Shown: in pieces, positions 8,078-16,752 of the stretch
Layout: every line of letters starts with the position of its first letter
Position numbering within the stretch: position 1 is the first letter of the stretch
Assembly (NCBI GenBank): GCA_949505625.1
Contig: CATBQD010000001.1
Span: 1-64,000 of the forward strand
Length of the DNA stretch: 64,000 nucleotides
Reading direction: 5' to 3'
Source of the DNA: an uncultured Bacilli bacterium
GTDB lineage: Bacteria > Bacillota_I > Bacilli_A > RF39 > UBA660
Translations under genes and position numbers: made by a program
Notes under the pieces: model-generated
Database searches by the model: none
The model's input: the letters and a program-made list of their open reading frames with translations, nothing else
Told to the model about the DNA's origin: nothing

Positions 8078-9262
8078 AGTTGGTTCAGCAAAACTTAAAT
8101 CTAATGCATCAACTTCTTTAAAGATGCCTTGCATTCCATGCTGTAATTGTTCTAACTGAGCTTCAGCAACAACAGCACGGTTTCTATAATGATATTTTTT
8201 ATCTTCTTCAGAAGCAAGTCGATCAGTTAATTCTTGATTCGCACATTTTAAGTCAGCAATTTCTTGTCTTAGCTCTCTTTCCGTTGCTGTTTCTTCAGAG
8301 ATTGTTCTAGGCTGAGTAGGTTCTGATGGAATAGGAGAAACTGTTAGAGCAAGTTTTTCTTCATTTAATTTTTCTATTTGTGTTTCTAGATCTTTTTTTT
8401 CAGTAGCTGCTAAAGCAAGTTGCTGTTTTAAACTATCATTTTCAACTCGAAGTCGTCTTAAAATTTCTTCCAATTCTTTATTGAATTTTACAAGTGAATC
8501 ATTTCTAGAACCGAGTTCTTCATTTTGATCTAATAGTCTAGTACAATATCGTTGCATAGAATCAATATGATGTAAAAGTTCTTCACTAACAATTCCTGGT
8601 AAAGAAGGAGATACAGTTGCGCTTTGTTCATGAACTGGTAATTTTTCTTCTTTTTCAGCTATTTTCTTTTTATCACTCTTTTTAGTTGTTCTTCCCTTTT
8701 TTGTTGTAGTTGCTGCCTTTTGCCCTGAAACATTCCGCATTGGGTCATATAAAGGCTTTAAAGCGCCAGAAGTAGCAAGAGCTCCAACTGCATCAATTAT
8801 AGAATCAGTTTCTATCTTTGGCTCTCCTAATCCACCCTCTTTTTCTATTTGCGCTAAATATTGTTCATATTTTCCAATTTCAGTTACTTTTTGAATGACA
8901 AATGGAGCTGGAATTTGATAAGCATCAGAAATAAGACGGACGTTTTTTCCAAATTTTGTCTTGTAATCTGCCAAAAATTGATTGTTGTCAAAAACAAAAA
9001 TATTAATCTTTATTAACGTAGAACATTCTTTTTCTTTTGGGTCAGAAGAGGCATTGGCAGGAATATTATATTTAACAAATAGTTCTTCTATTATTTTTGT
9101 TTTTTCTTTAGGGGTTTTTGCATTACTTAATAGTTCGGTATTTTCTAACCGAATTTTCTTAGCAAACATTAATGTATCATAGTATTCTTCATAAGTTAGA
9201 AGGGAAGGATTTGATTTTGGTTTTGTTAATTCAGTAATTGGCTGTGATTCTGTATTTGCCAT
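8063..9262 (-). CDS. Coiled-coil protein of unknown function, convergent with spoIVA
   Basis: Not recognised. The 399-residue protein has an N-terminal globular part (residues 1-165). A low-complexity Lys/Thr linker follows (TTTKKGRTTKKSDKKK near residue 190), then two long heptad-rich segments (about 225-300 and 325-390) separated by a Pro/Ser/Thr linker. It has no signal peptide or membrane helix. The N-terminal part contains FDNNQFLADYKTKFGKN and AYQIPAPFVIQKV, which suggest a helix-turn-helix-like or metallopeptidase-remnant fold, but this is weak. Its position tail-to-tail with spoIVA makes a coat-scaffold role conceivable, not shown. A GGAGGGATAT site precedes the start. Confidence 0.75.
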   Translation of the reverse strand: MANTESQPITELTKPKSNPSLLTYEEYYDTLMFAKKIRLENTELLSNAKTPKEKTKIIEELFVKYNIPANASSDPKEKECSTLIKINIFVFDNNQFLADYKTKFGKNVRLISDAYQIPAPFVIQKVTEIGKYEQYLAQIEKEGGLGEPKIETDSIIDAVGALATSGALKPLYDPMRNVSGQKAATTTKKGRTTKKSDKKKIAEKEEKLPVHEQSATVSPSLPGIVSEELLHHIDSMQRYCTRLLDQNEELGSRNDSLVKFNKELEEILRRLRVENDSLKQQLALAATEKKDLETQIEKLNEEKLALTVSPIPSEPTQPRTISEETATERELRQEIADLKCANQELTDRLASEEDKKYHYRNRAVVAEAQLEQLQHGMQGIFKEVDALDLSFAEPTQKKS

Positions 9263-9374
9263 AATATCCCTCCTATTTTCTTATACTGATATGATTATAA
9301 TATAAAAGGCTTCCTTTAGTCAATGTTACAAGTTAAAAAAGAAAAATTAGTTTATTAGAAAAATGAAAATTTTA

Positions 9375-9403
9375 TTGACAAATTGCATAAACTATCATAT
9401 AAT
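9375..9403 (+). promoter_or_regulatory. Promoter of the asnS T-box transcript
   Basis: Perfect TTGACA (9375-9380), 17-nt spacer and perfect TATAAT (9398-9403). Transcription should begin near 9410, at the base of T-box stem I. Confidence 0.92.
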
Positions 9404-9410
9404 CTATATG

Positions 9411-9632
9411 TGCGATGAGAGGGAAAAGTAATAATAATACTAACAAAAGCGAGTCTGATATGGTGAAAGCAGATAGTCAAAGGTTATTATGAAGAACACC
9501 CAGGAGCAATTTTTCCGAAAAAATATTTTTAGTAGGTTAAATCGGGTTGTAATCCGTTATCATTACATAAGAGAGATCATTTATGATAATTTGGGTGGCA
9601 CCGCGGAATAGATTCGTCCCATATAGGACGAA
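9411..9632 (+). promoter_or_regulatory. T-box riboswitch, asparagine specifier
   Basis: The leader has the stem I features: 5' GATGAGAGGG, an AGTAATAATAAT strand pairing with GTTATTAT, and an apical GGTGAAAGCAGA loop. The specifier triplet AAC (Asn) at 9495-9497 is followed by A. The T-box core GGGTGGCACCGCGG starts at 9593; its TGGC bulge matches a GCCA tRNA end, as expected for a tRNA-Asn with discriminator G. The competing hairpin TTCGTCC/GGACGAA (9613-9619 with 9626-9632) is followed by A-rich sequence with no T tract, so it is not a normal T-box terminator. A tRNA gene follows immediately. Confidence 0.9.
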
Positions 9633-9643
9633 AAAATAAAACT

Positions 9644-9719
9644 GCTCAATTAGCTCAGTTGGTAGAGCATCCGGCTGTTAACCGGCAGGTCGTAGGTCCG
9701 AGTCCTACATCAGGCGCCA
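9644..9719 (+). tRNA. tRNA-Asn(GUU), structurally aberrant, inside the asnS leader
   Basis: 76 nt with encoded CCA, anticodon GTT at 9677-9679, canonical D arm (GCTC/GAGC, loop AGTTGGTA) and a full 5-bp T stem. Defects: acceptor pairs 4:69 (C-A) and 5:68 (A-C) are mismatched, 3:70 is G-U, anticodon-stem pair 27:43 is T-C, and T-loop position 55 is C in place of U. The discriminator is G, which fits Asn and the T-box TGGC. It starts 11 nt after the T-box hairpin, so it is presumably transcribed from the T-box promoter. It may be a functional tRNA, a decaying copy or a regulatory tRNA mimic. Confidence 0.8.
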
Positions 9720-9729
9720 GTTTGATAAT

Positions 9730-9765
9730 AAATAAGTCCTAGTATATTAGGACTTATTTTTGTTT
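9730..9765 (+). terminator. Strong intrinsic terminator between tRNA-Asn and asnS
   Basis: The stem AAATAAGTCCTA (9730-9741) pairs with TAGGACTTATTT (9748-9759), and a T-rich tail follows. It is the only canonical terminator in the asnS leader, so control of asnS may act here and not at the T-box hairpin. Confidence 0.85.
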
Positions 9766-9785
9766 ATAAGAAAAGGAGAGATAAT

Positions 9786-11156
9786 ATGGATGTAAAAGAA
9801 TTATATGAAAAAATAGATGGATATAAAGATAAAGAAGTAACATTGCAAGGATGGATCCGTAACCATAGAAGACAAAAGGATTTCGGATTTTTAGATTTTT
9901 CTGATGGAACATGTTTTAAAAATGTTCAAATTGTTTATGATAGATCATTAAAAGACTTTGATGAAATAACAAAAATATTAGTTGGAAGTGCTGTTACAAT
10001 AACTGGTCTTGTTAAAGATTCAGAAGGAAAACAGGACTTTGAGATCAAATTAAATACCATTAAATTAGAAGGTGCTTGTCCAGAAGATTATCCAATTCAA
10101 CCAAAAAGACATACGAGAGAATTTTTAAGAGAAGTGGCATATTTAAGACCAAGAACAAACTTATTTAGTGCTGTATTTAGAGTAAGAAGCGTTGCAGCAT
10201 ATGCAATTCATAAATATTTCCAGGATAATGGTTATGTATATTTTCATGCTCCAATTATTACTGCTAGCGACTGTGAAGGAGCAGGAGAAATGTTTCAATT
10301 GACAACCTTAGATTTGGATAAAGTGGCCTCAAATGGAGAAGTTGATTATAGTAAAGACTTCTTTGGAAAACAAGCAGCTTTAACAGTAAGTGGACAATTG
10401 CAAGCAGAAACATTCGCTCTTACTTATAAAAAAACTTATACATTTGGTCCAACATTTAGAGCAGAAAATTCCAACACAAAAACACATGCATCTGAGTTTT
10501 GGATGATTGAACCAGAAATTGCTTTTTGTGATTTAGATGGCGATATGGAAATCATGGAAGGTATGCTTAAATATGTTGTAAAATATGTATTAGATACTTG
10601 CCCAGATGAAATGAAATTTTTTGATCAATTCGTAGAAAGTGGTTTAATAGAAAAATTAGAAAAACTAGTAAATAGCCATTTTACTAGAATTGATCATAAA
10701 GATGTTATTAAAATTTTAAAAGAAGCAAATGTAAAATGGGAATTTGAGCCAGAATATGGAGAAGATATTGCCAAAGAACATGAAAAATATATTACAGAAT
10801 ATTTTAATGGACCAGTATTTATTAAAAATTGGCCAAAAGATATTAAAGCGTTTTATATGAAACAAAATGAAGATGGGGAAACAGTAGCAGCTGTAGATTT
10901 AGAGGTTCCAGGAGCAGGAGAATTAATGGGAGGTTCTCAAAGAGAAGAAAATTATGAAAAATTAAAACAAAGAATGAAAGATATGAATGTTAGTGAAGAA
11001 GGACTAGAATGGTATCTAAATTTAAGAAGATATGGAGGATGTGTTCATTCAGGATTTGGAATGGGGTTTGAAAGATTACTAATTTATTTAACTGGAGTAG
11101 ACAATATTAGAGATGTAATTCCATATCCAAGAACTCCAAAAAATTGTGAGTTTTAA
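9786..11156 (+). CDS. asnS: Asparaginyl-tRNA synthetase
   Basis: A class IIb synthetase of 456 aa charging tRNA-Asn. The N-terminal OB-fold anticodon-binding domain contains VTLQGWIRNHRRQKDFGF. Class II motif 2 is the FRAENSNTKTHASEF segment and motif 3 is GFGMGFERLL near the C-terminus. The ATG follows an AAAGGAGAG site. Regulation: Asn-specific T-box, then a tRNA-Asn gene and a terminator upstream. Asn rather than Asp specificity follows from the family sequence pattern and the AAC specifier. Confidence 0.96.
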   Translation: MDVKELYEKIDGYKDKEVTLQGWIRNHRRQKDFGFLDFSDGTCFKNVQIVYDRSLKDFDEITKILVGSAVTITGLVKDSEGKQDFEIKLNTIKLEGACPEDYPIQPKRHTREFLREVAYLRPRTNLFSAVFRVRSVAAYAIHKYFQDNGYVYFHAPIITASDCEGAGEMFQLTTLDLDKVASNGEVDYSKDFFGKQAALTVSGQLQAETFALTYKKTYTFGPTFRAENSNTKTHASEFWMIEPEIAFCDLDGDMEIMEGMLKYVVKYVLDTCPDEMKFFDQFVESGLIEKLEKLVNSHFTRIDHKDVIKILKEANVKWEFEPEYGEDIAKEHEKYITEYFNGPVFIKNWPKDIKAFYMKQNEDGETVAAVDLEVPGAGELMGGSQREENYEKLKQRMKDMNVSEEGLEWYLNLRRYGGCVHSGFGMGFERLLIYLTGVDNIRDVIPYPRTPKNCEF

Positions 11157-11215
11157 TAAGACTTTGTGTTTATTTGCGTGAATAGAACTAGAAAGCTATA
11201 TTTTAATTTCATTAA

Positions 11216-11247
11216 AAAATAGATAGGGAAACATTCCTATCTATTTT
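11216..11247. terminator. Strong bidirectional terminator ending the radical-SAM operon
   Basis: A 12-bp perfect stem, AAAATAGATAGG (11216-11227) with CCTATCTATTTT (11236-11247), with an A run at the left end, which is a T run on the minus strand. It overlaps the methyltransferase stop codon and also lies downstream of asnS. Confidence 0.88.
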
Positions 11248-11908
11248 CCTTCTTCACAACAAATAAATGATATGGCTTTGGCTTAAAATACTTTTTAAAA
11301 TTAACAATTCTTTTAGATAGTGGTTCTCTATTCATACCTGTTTCTTCAATGATAACTCCACCTGAATCTTTAATTAGCTTTCTCCAATATGATAATTCTA
11401 AAACTCTTTCATTTCCATATTTTGCTTCTTTTGGCGAAAAATACTTTGTTGGAATTCCTACAATTACAGTTTTAGCAACATATAATTGTTGTTTGATAAT
11501 GTTTACAATTTCTTCATCTGTAAAATGCTCTAATACTCCATTACTAAAAGCAACATCAAATAAATTCTGAGAATATCCAAGATCAAAGATAGATTTTTTC
11601 TCGAATATTATATTTTCCTCACTATAATTGAATGTTTTAAAATAATCACTTGCTAAGCTTTTAGATAATTTGATAACACCGTCTTCTATATCAATAGCAG
11701 TTACTTGATAACCTAAGGAAGCTAAATGTATAGAAATTACAGAAGTACCACTACCACATTCTACAACTTTTTTGTTTGCATATTTTTGAATTAGATGAAT
11801 TAATTTTTTCTTTTTATTGATTTTGCTTAAAATATATGGAATATTACCACCTTTTTTTCTTACATCTGCTTCATATATTTTTCCCCACCTATTGGTTTCT
11901 GTATTCAT
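11237..11908 (-). CDS. Class I SAM-dependent methyltransferase (last gene of operon)
   Basis: A Rossmann-type methyltransferase of 223 aa counted from the ATG at 11908, which has an AAGGAG site 10 nt upstream; a TTG two codons earlier is an alternative start. Motif I is VVECGSGTSVISIHLASLG, followed by an acidic strand end AIDIEDG that binds the SAM ribose. FDVAFSNGVLEHF is the motif IV region. The target is unknown. It is 6 nt downstream of the ITPase-like gene and ends in the operon terminator, so it probably modifies a small molecule made by the cluster; that is inference. Confidence 0.85.
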   Translation of the reverse strand: MNTETNRWGKIYEADVRKKGGNIPYILSKINKKKKLIHLIQKYANKKVVECGSGTSVISIHLASLGYQVTAIDIEDGVIKLSKSLASDYFKTFNYSEENIIFEKKSIFDLGYSQNLFDVAFSNGVLEHFTDEEIVNIIKQQLYVAKTVIVGIPTKYFSPKEAKYGNERVLELSYWRKLIKDSGGVIIEETGMNREPLSKRIVNFKKYFKPKPYHLFVVKKENR

Positions 11909-11914
11909 GAGCAA

Positions 11915-12463
11915 TCAACTCCTTAAATGTTTTACTAAGTCTTGCCAATTCTCGTTACTATATTTTTTAGCTCTTTCTTTTTGACTAAAATTAGCAATCG
12001 TTTTATCATCTCCATCGCAGATAAAAATTCTATCGTAATTATATCCTTCAGCTCCAGATAATTCAGTAGATAATGTACCATAGGTATAAGTGGTAAAAAG
12101 AACTGGTTTTTTTCCATATTCACAATATGCTAGAACCTCTTTGTAATAAGCTTTCCTATTTGTCTTATGTTCCATCATTTTAAGAATATCTTTAGCATCT
12201 AATTTCCGTTCAACATATTCAGCATATGGACCAGGAAAGCCATTTAATGCCTCAATATAAAATCCAGTATCAACTTTGACTACATTTTGTTTTGTAAAAT
12301 TACTTGCATATAAAGCTGAAGTTTTTGCAATTGTTTCATTATCATCACTTTGAATTTCTGGACAATCAATTTTCATTGCTCTCACATTTATATTTTCTTG
12401 ATTAAGAATCGTATTTGCAATTCTTACTTTTTCTTGATTTCCAGTTATAAATAAAATTTCCAT
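11915..12463 (-). CDS. ITPase/Ham1-family nucleotide pyrophosphatase
   Basis: 182 aa with the Ham1/RdgB signature: FITGNQEKV at the N-terminus (NTP phosphate-binding loop), VDTGFYIEALNGFPGPYAEY near residues 64-83, and GAEGYNYDRIFI toward the C-terminus. The PGPY form of the loop is nearer to the eukaryotic/archaeal ITPase type than to bacterial RdgB (PGVYSARY), so this may be a specialised enzyme rather than the housekeeping RdgB. The family cleaves non-canonical (d)NTPs to NMP and PPi. Ribosome site AAAGGAAT. Its place in an operon with other nucleotide enzymes supports a pathway role. Confidence 0.88.
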   Translation of the reverse strand: MEILFITGNQEKVRIANTILNQENINVRAMKIDCPEIQSDDNETIAKTSALYASNFTKQNVVKVDTGFYIEALNGFPGPYAEYVERKLDAKDILKMMEHKTNRKAYYKEVLAYCEYGKKPVLFTTYTYGTLSTELSGAEGYNYDRIFICDGDDKTIANFSQKERAKKYSNENWQDLVKHLRS

Positions 12464-12495
12464 ATATAAGCATTCCTTTCCTATAGAATTTAATC

Positions 12496-13878
12496 TTAGT
12501 TTTTAATATAATTTTCATTTAATATGGCTTCTGCACATAAAAGTCCTGATGCCATAGCTTGTAGTACTCCGCGAAAATGCCCAGTAGCATCTCCGATAAT
12601 ATAAATACCGTCTATATTTGTTTCAAAATTTTTATTTAAAATAAATTTCTTCCATCCCATTTCAAAAGAAGGTGCATAAACAGTATTTTTATCATCTGCG
12701 AATCCTGGTAAGACTTGATCAATTTTATGAATGAAATCTTTTAAAACAAGCAATGTTTTTTCTGGCATGTAATCATTGATATTTGCTTCTATTACATCAG
12801 GCATACTAAAATTAGTACTAAATATATTTTTCTCATTTGTATTATTCATAAAATTTCTCATTGATTGCACAATTGGCTTTTTCTCAATTGATATTTTATC
12901 AATAATATCATAGATTTGTTCTATTGGAAAATCTACTTTATACCTATGATGAACCGCTAAATTAACAACATCAGAAAGTTTGCCACCATCTTCATCAGTT
13001 CCAATAATATGGCCATCTAAAGAAGATACCAACTTATCTCCAGTCATATTATAAACACATTTTGTAATAAATCCTTTATAATCTTGACAAAATGTTCTTA
13101 ATTCGCTTCCATCTTCAAGCTTCATTTTTAATTTTAAATCATTATGAATATTATTTACTTTATTAAAAACATGATATGGCATTTCTATCCTAACACCAAT
13201 TTCAATTTCTTGGGCTTCATCTTCATATTTTATTCCTAATTTATTTGAAAACTTTGTTAATTGTCTACTTCCAATTCTCCCAACAGCAAATAAAATTTTA
13301 TCAGCATTATATTGATCTTTATTTGTTTTTAATAAAAATGTTCCATTGTCAAGTCTCATAATGTCTTTGACTTGTTCTTGTAATTGAATATCAACACCGT
13401 TTTTTAAAAGCTCTTCTTTTAAGCTAAAAGCAATTTTATTCATGGTAAGCTTTGAAACTTTTTGAGAATTATAATATTTCATTTCAATTCCTTGAATATC
13501 AAATTCCTCTTTTAATTTTAAAATAGCTTCTTTAGAAGGAGCTAGTCTAGGACTTTTTCCATGATGTTCTAAAATATTGTCAACTTTTTCATATAACTTA
13601 TCAATATTCATATCATCATCTATAAATTCTAATAGTCCACTTCCGGCAGGGAATATACTTAATTTTGTCCCTTCAAAAAACTGCGCTCCTCCAAATCCAC
13701 CAATAATATGACAAGTGGGCTTACAATACATACATTTTCCACATGTCTCGATTTTACACTCTTTATCTTTTAAATCGACCCCAGCATCCAACAATAAAAC
13801 TTTTTTCTTTAAAGATAATTCTTTTGCCGCAAATAAACCAGCAGGGCCAGCTCCAATAATAATTACATCATAATTCAT
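12496..13878 (-). CDS. FAD-dependent oxidoreductase (COG2509-like)
   Basis: 460 aa. The N-terminal dinucleotide-binding motif is DVIIIGAGPAGLFAAKE (residues 4-20), and the C-terminal FAD motif is GIYIIGDATGHFRGVLQA. A cluster of five cysteines follows the N-terminal motif (C41, C46, C49, C52, C56) just before the family's GGFGGAQFF glycine-rich loop; it could bind a metal or Fe-S cluster or be redox-active. Relatives are FAD-dependent dehydrogenases of uncertain substrate. It lies 3 nt from the upstream radical-SAM gene, so tight translational coupling is likely. It could supply electrons or oxidise an intermediate in the pathway. Confidence 0.85.
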   Translation of the reverse strand: MNYDVIIIGAGPAGLFAAKELSLKKKVLLLDAGVDLKDKECKIETCGKCMYCKPTCHIIGGFGGAQFFEGTKLSIFPAGSGLLEFIDDDMNIDKLYEKVDNILEHHGKSPRLAPSKEAILKLKEEFDIQGIEMKYYNSQKVSKLTMNKIAFSLKEELLKNGVDIQLQEQVKDIMRLDNGTFLLKTNKDQYNADKILFAVGRIGSRQLTKFSNKLGIKYEDEAQEIEIGVRIEMPYHVFNKVNNIHNDLKLKMKLEDGSELRTFCQDYKGFITKCVYNMTGDKLVSSLDGHIIGTDEDGGKLSDVVNLAVHHRYKVDFPIEQIYDIIDKISIEKKPIVQSMRNFMNNTNEKNIFSTNFSMPDVIEANINDYMPEKTLLVLKDFIHKIDQVLPGFADDKNTVYAPSFEMGWKKFILNKNFETNIDGIYIIGDATGHFRGVLQAMASGLLCAEAILNENYIKN

Positions 13879-13881
13879 TTT

Positions 13882-14586
13882 TTACTCCTTTCTTGTCCAT
13901 GAATTGGAAATTTCTCCATTTGGAAATATCTTCCAAGGTTTTACATTGTTTTTAATATGAGGTAAGTCTGCTCTCATAATAACGTGTCCTCGATAAATCA
14001 TAGCAGGATAAAATTCAAATACTCTCACAAATTCTGTATTTGGTAAAGAGTCGAGATAATCAACTTTCTTTCTTTTTAAACACCAATCATTTGCTGTATT
14101 TAGAGTTGAAAATTTTAAATAATACTTTTTTTCAAACTGATCAATAAAATGGTCTAAATCTTTTCTTGTTGGAAATCTTTCTTGCCATATAATTGTAGAT
14201 AAAGTAATATCTGATTTGAAATCTTTTTGGTCTGGTAATTCTTTTTGATCATAATAAGAAATATTAAAGCTATCAACGATTCCATCTAATTGTTTCATTA
14301 TTTCTGGATTTTCATAGTTGGTAGTCAATACTAAATTAAAATTTCTCTTTTTTACCATTTTAGCAATTTCTACAATATTAGGGTGTTTTGTCGGTTCTCC
14401 ACCTGTCAAAAAAATATCTTTTACTTTTAACTTTTCTGCATAATCTAATCCTTTTTCAACATTTTCAAAACTGATGTATTCATTTCTGCCTCGATATTTA
14501 TCTGTACAAAAAGGGCAATTGCGACCACACTCATGAGTTGTAACAATAATAAAATAGTCAGTATCTTTTGTTTTTATATTATACAT
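13882..14586 (-). CDS. Radical SAM protein, short (234 aa)
   Basis: The [4Fe-4S] motif is CX3CX2C (C20, C24, C27: CGRNCPFC). The SAM-binding motif is LTGGEPT near residue 61, and ISYYDQKE lies on a later core strand. The C-terminus carries an IFPNGEISNSW segment, which is shared with two other radical-SAM proteins of this operon, so the three are paralogues. No SPASM-type cysteine cluster is present. The Cys motif differs from the CX14CX2C of B. subtilis-type QueE. Function unknown. Ribosome site is weak (GGAGATGTAAT). Confidence 0.88.
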   Translation of the reverse strand: MYNIKTKDTDYFIIVTTHECGRNCPFCTDKYRGRNEYISFENVEKGLDYAEKLKVKDIFLTGGEPTKHPNIVEIAKMVKKRNFNLVLTTNYENPEIMKQLDGIVDSFNISYYDQKELPDQKDFKSDITLSTIIWQERFPTRKDLDHFIDQFEKKYYLKFSTLNTANDWCLKRKKVDYLDSLPNTEFVRVFEFYPAMIYRGHVIMRADLPHIKNNVKPWKIFPNGEISNSWTRKE

Positions 14587-14603
14587 ATTACATCTCCATT
14601 CTC

Positions 14604-16748
14604 TTATAATGGTTTAAATCTTTTTACTTTTTCTTTATCTACGTGAAGCCCTAGTTGTGTTCTTTCTATAATTCCATTTAGAATAATAGATAAATCATTT
14701 TTATGCTTTTTGACATATTGTTTCCATGTGTCAGTATCAATAGTTTCTGAATTACTAGCTAACTTTAATGCTAAAAGAATAATTTCTTCCCAAACAATGA
14801 TTTCAGCATCGTTAATCTCTTCTGCAATATCTTGCCATAATTGATTCTTAGAATACTCTTTTACTTTAGCTAATATAAAATCATTTACTCTAGCATTATA
14901 ATCGGCAAATAATTCTTTTGCAATATCAATTAAAATAGAAAATGTTTCTACTTTTTGATCTTTAAATCTTGTTATTTTTCTTTCATAAAAAGGTAATCCA
15001 TCTGGGCTCTCTTCCTTGATTGCTCTATATAAGTCGGTCCCATAGTAAAGATTCAATTTATTGTATAAGTTATGTTTTGTATATCCACCTATTTTTAATA
15101 TCCATGTTACATTTTCAGTTAATTGTTCATAAGTTAACTCTGGGTCAATCATAATGTATCCATATTCAGCAGTTACATCTAATTTTTGTAAGATTTTTAA
15201 GGCTTCTTCTGCTTGATTAGGCGTATGTCCTTTTCTATATTTTCTTAACGTTTCTAAATTACCACTTTCAAATCCAATAAATAAATTATCTAAGCCGACT
15301 TCTTTTAAAACTTTAATAATAGGTTCACTAATAGAATCAACTCTAGCTTCAGCATGAAAAAGAATCTTTACATGTTGTCTTTTCATTTCTTTACAGAAAT
15401 CATAAATCCAACTTAAATTTGTTTTATCAATAAATAGTTCATCAACAAAATAGAAACAATTAATTCCATATGTTTCCTGTAAATATTTAATTTCATCAAC
15501 AACATTTTTAGGACTACGCACTCTGCGGCCGTGTTGATCAGTTAAACAGCTCATTGAACAGAAACTGCAATTTCCATAACATCCTCTTCCAGCAGATATA
15601 TGTGCATAATAAAATCCTGAACTGATTTCTTTTTTCATATCATCAAAAAAATCTTTAGCAGGAAATGGTAACTCATCTAAATTTTCTATGACATTTTTAC
15701 TGCCATTTACATGTACATTTCCAAGTTCATCTCTATAAACAATACCGGGAATATCTTGATAATTTCCTTGCTTTTTTATGATTGAATTTAAATAGTCTAC
15801 AATAAATTTTTCTCCTTCTCCTAAGCAAATCGCATCCACATCTTGGCATTCTTTTAAAATTAGTTCATATGCGATAGAAGGGAAAATGCCACCTAAATAA
15901 ATAGGTACAGAAGAAACTTCTTTTATTTTCTCTGCATATTCTTTTACGATTGGATAAGCTCTTTGGGCTGTTAAAGAAATTCCTATTACTTTAGGAGAAT
16001 AATGTTTCACCAATTTTTGAATATCATCTTTTGTATATTTGTTATGTTCAGCATGAATAATTTTAACACTATATCCCGCTTTTCTAGCACTGCTTGTTAA
16101 ATAGCCTAAGGCTAAATTATCTTTAGAACGTAACTCATTTTTCCAATTAGCGTCTTCTAGATACGGAAAAATAAATAAGCAATCAACAGGTTCTTTTTCT
16201 AATGTATTAGGGACTTTTTTTTTGTTTTCTGTAAGTTTACTGCTTAGTCCAAAATATTCCATGGCATATTTCACTGAATTTTCTACACATCCACTAGTAG
16301 AAGTATTTACAATTGGAATATGAAATTTGTTAGCGATTTTTAAATTAATATCAATCCAATAGCTGTTATCATACCATTCTGATTCATCTTCATCTCGAAG
16401 TTTTAATCGTTCAATGGTATCTTCCAATGTTGCATAACATAAAACAACTGGTATTTTTTCAAAGTATTCTTGAAATTCATCCCATCTTTCTTCTGGTAAT
16501 GCACTAATTGGTGTGATTAAACCTCTATCAAGAACAATATCTTGTTCTTCTAATAAAGCTTGATCTAGTGCTTTTTTGGTCATGAAAATGAGTTCTTCAT
16601 CCGTTACCGATAATGGCTCTATGTCATAATTTACTCCATATTCGGAAAAGAAATGAACGTATTTTGCGCCAATCAATTCGGCGATTTTTTTGGCTATAGA
16701 AGTTTTCCCAGAACCGTCATAACCTTCTATCATATAAATTTTTCCCAT
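14604..16748 (-). CDS. Thymidylate-kinase-like domain fused to B12-binding radical SAM enzyme
   Basis: 714 aa. Residues 1-170 form a P-loop nucleoside-monophosphate-kinase domain: Walker A EGYDGSGKTS (8-17) and DRG motif VLDRGLITP (72-80), most like dTMP kinase or deoxynucleoside kinases. Residues about 185-330 form a cobalamin-binding-type Rossmann domain (LALGYLTSSARKAGYSVKII; IYLGGIFPSIAYELIL), without the DXHXXG motif for base-off B12. The radical-SAM core begins at AGRGCYGNCSFC (C390, C394, C397), followed by EARVDS and GFESGN. The C-terminal helical part is of B12-rSAM type. The kinase fusion is unusual and ties the chemistry to a nucleoside or nucleotide substrate (inference). Confidence 0.88.
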   Translation of the reverse strand: MGKIYMIEGYDGSGKTSIAKKIAELIGAKYVHFFSEYGVNYDIEPLSVTDEELIFMTKKALDQALLEEQDIVLDRGLITPISALPEERWDEFQEYFEKIPVVLCYATLEDTIERLKLRDEDESEWYDNSYWIDINLKIANKFHIPIVNTSTSGCVENSVKYAMEYFGLSSKLTENKKKVPNTLEKEPVDCLFIFPYLEDANWKNELRSKDNLALGYLTSSARKAGYSVKIIHAEHNKYTKDDIQKLVKHYSPKVIGISLTAQRAYPIVKEYAEKIKEVSSVPIYLGGIFPSIAYELILKECQDVDAICLGEGEKFIVDYLNSIIKKQGNYQDIPGIVYRDELGNVHVNGSKNVIENLDELPFPAKDFFDDMKKEISSGFYYAHISAGRGCYGNCSFCSMSCLTDQHGRRVRSPKNVVDEIKYLQETYGINCFYFVDELFIDKTNLSWIYDFCKEMKRQHVKILFHAEARVDSISEPIIKVLKEVGLDNLFIGFESGNLETLRKYRKGHTPNQAEEALKILQKLDVTAEYGYIMIDPELTYEQLTENVTWILKIGGYTKHNLYNKLNLYYGTDLYRAIKEESPDGLPFYERKITRFKDQKVETFSILIDIAKELFADYNARVNDFILAKVKEYSKNQLWQDIAEEINDAEIIVWEEIILLALKLASNSETIDTDTWKQYVKKHKNDLSIILNGIIERTQLGLHVDKEKVKRFKPL

Positions 16749-16752
16749 ATTA

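Noticed and set aside
12496-13878. FAD protein as thioredoxin reductase
   Set aside because: It has no CxxC in the usual middle position; the Cys cluster lies next to the N-terminal FAD motif.
13882-14586. Short radical-SAM gene as QueE (7-deazaguanine synthesis)
   Set aside because: The Cys motif is CX3CX2C, the gene is a paralogue of two others in the operon, and no QueC, QueD or QueF neighbours are present.
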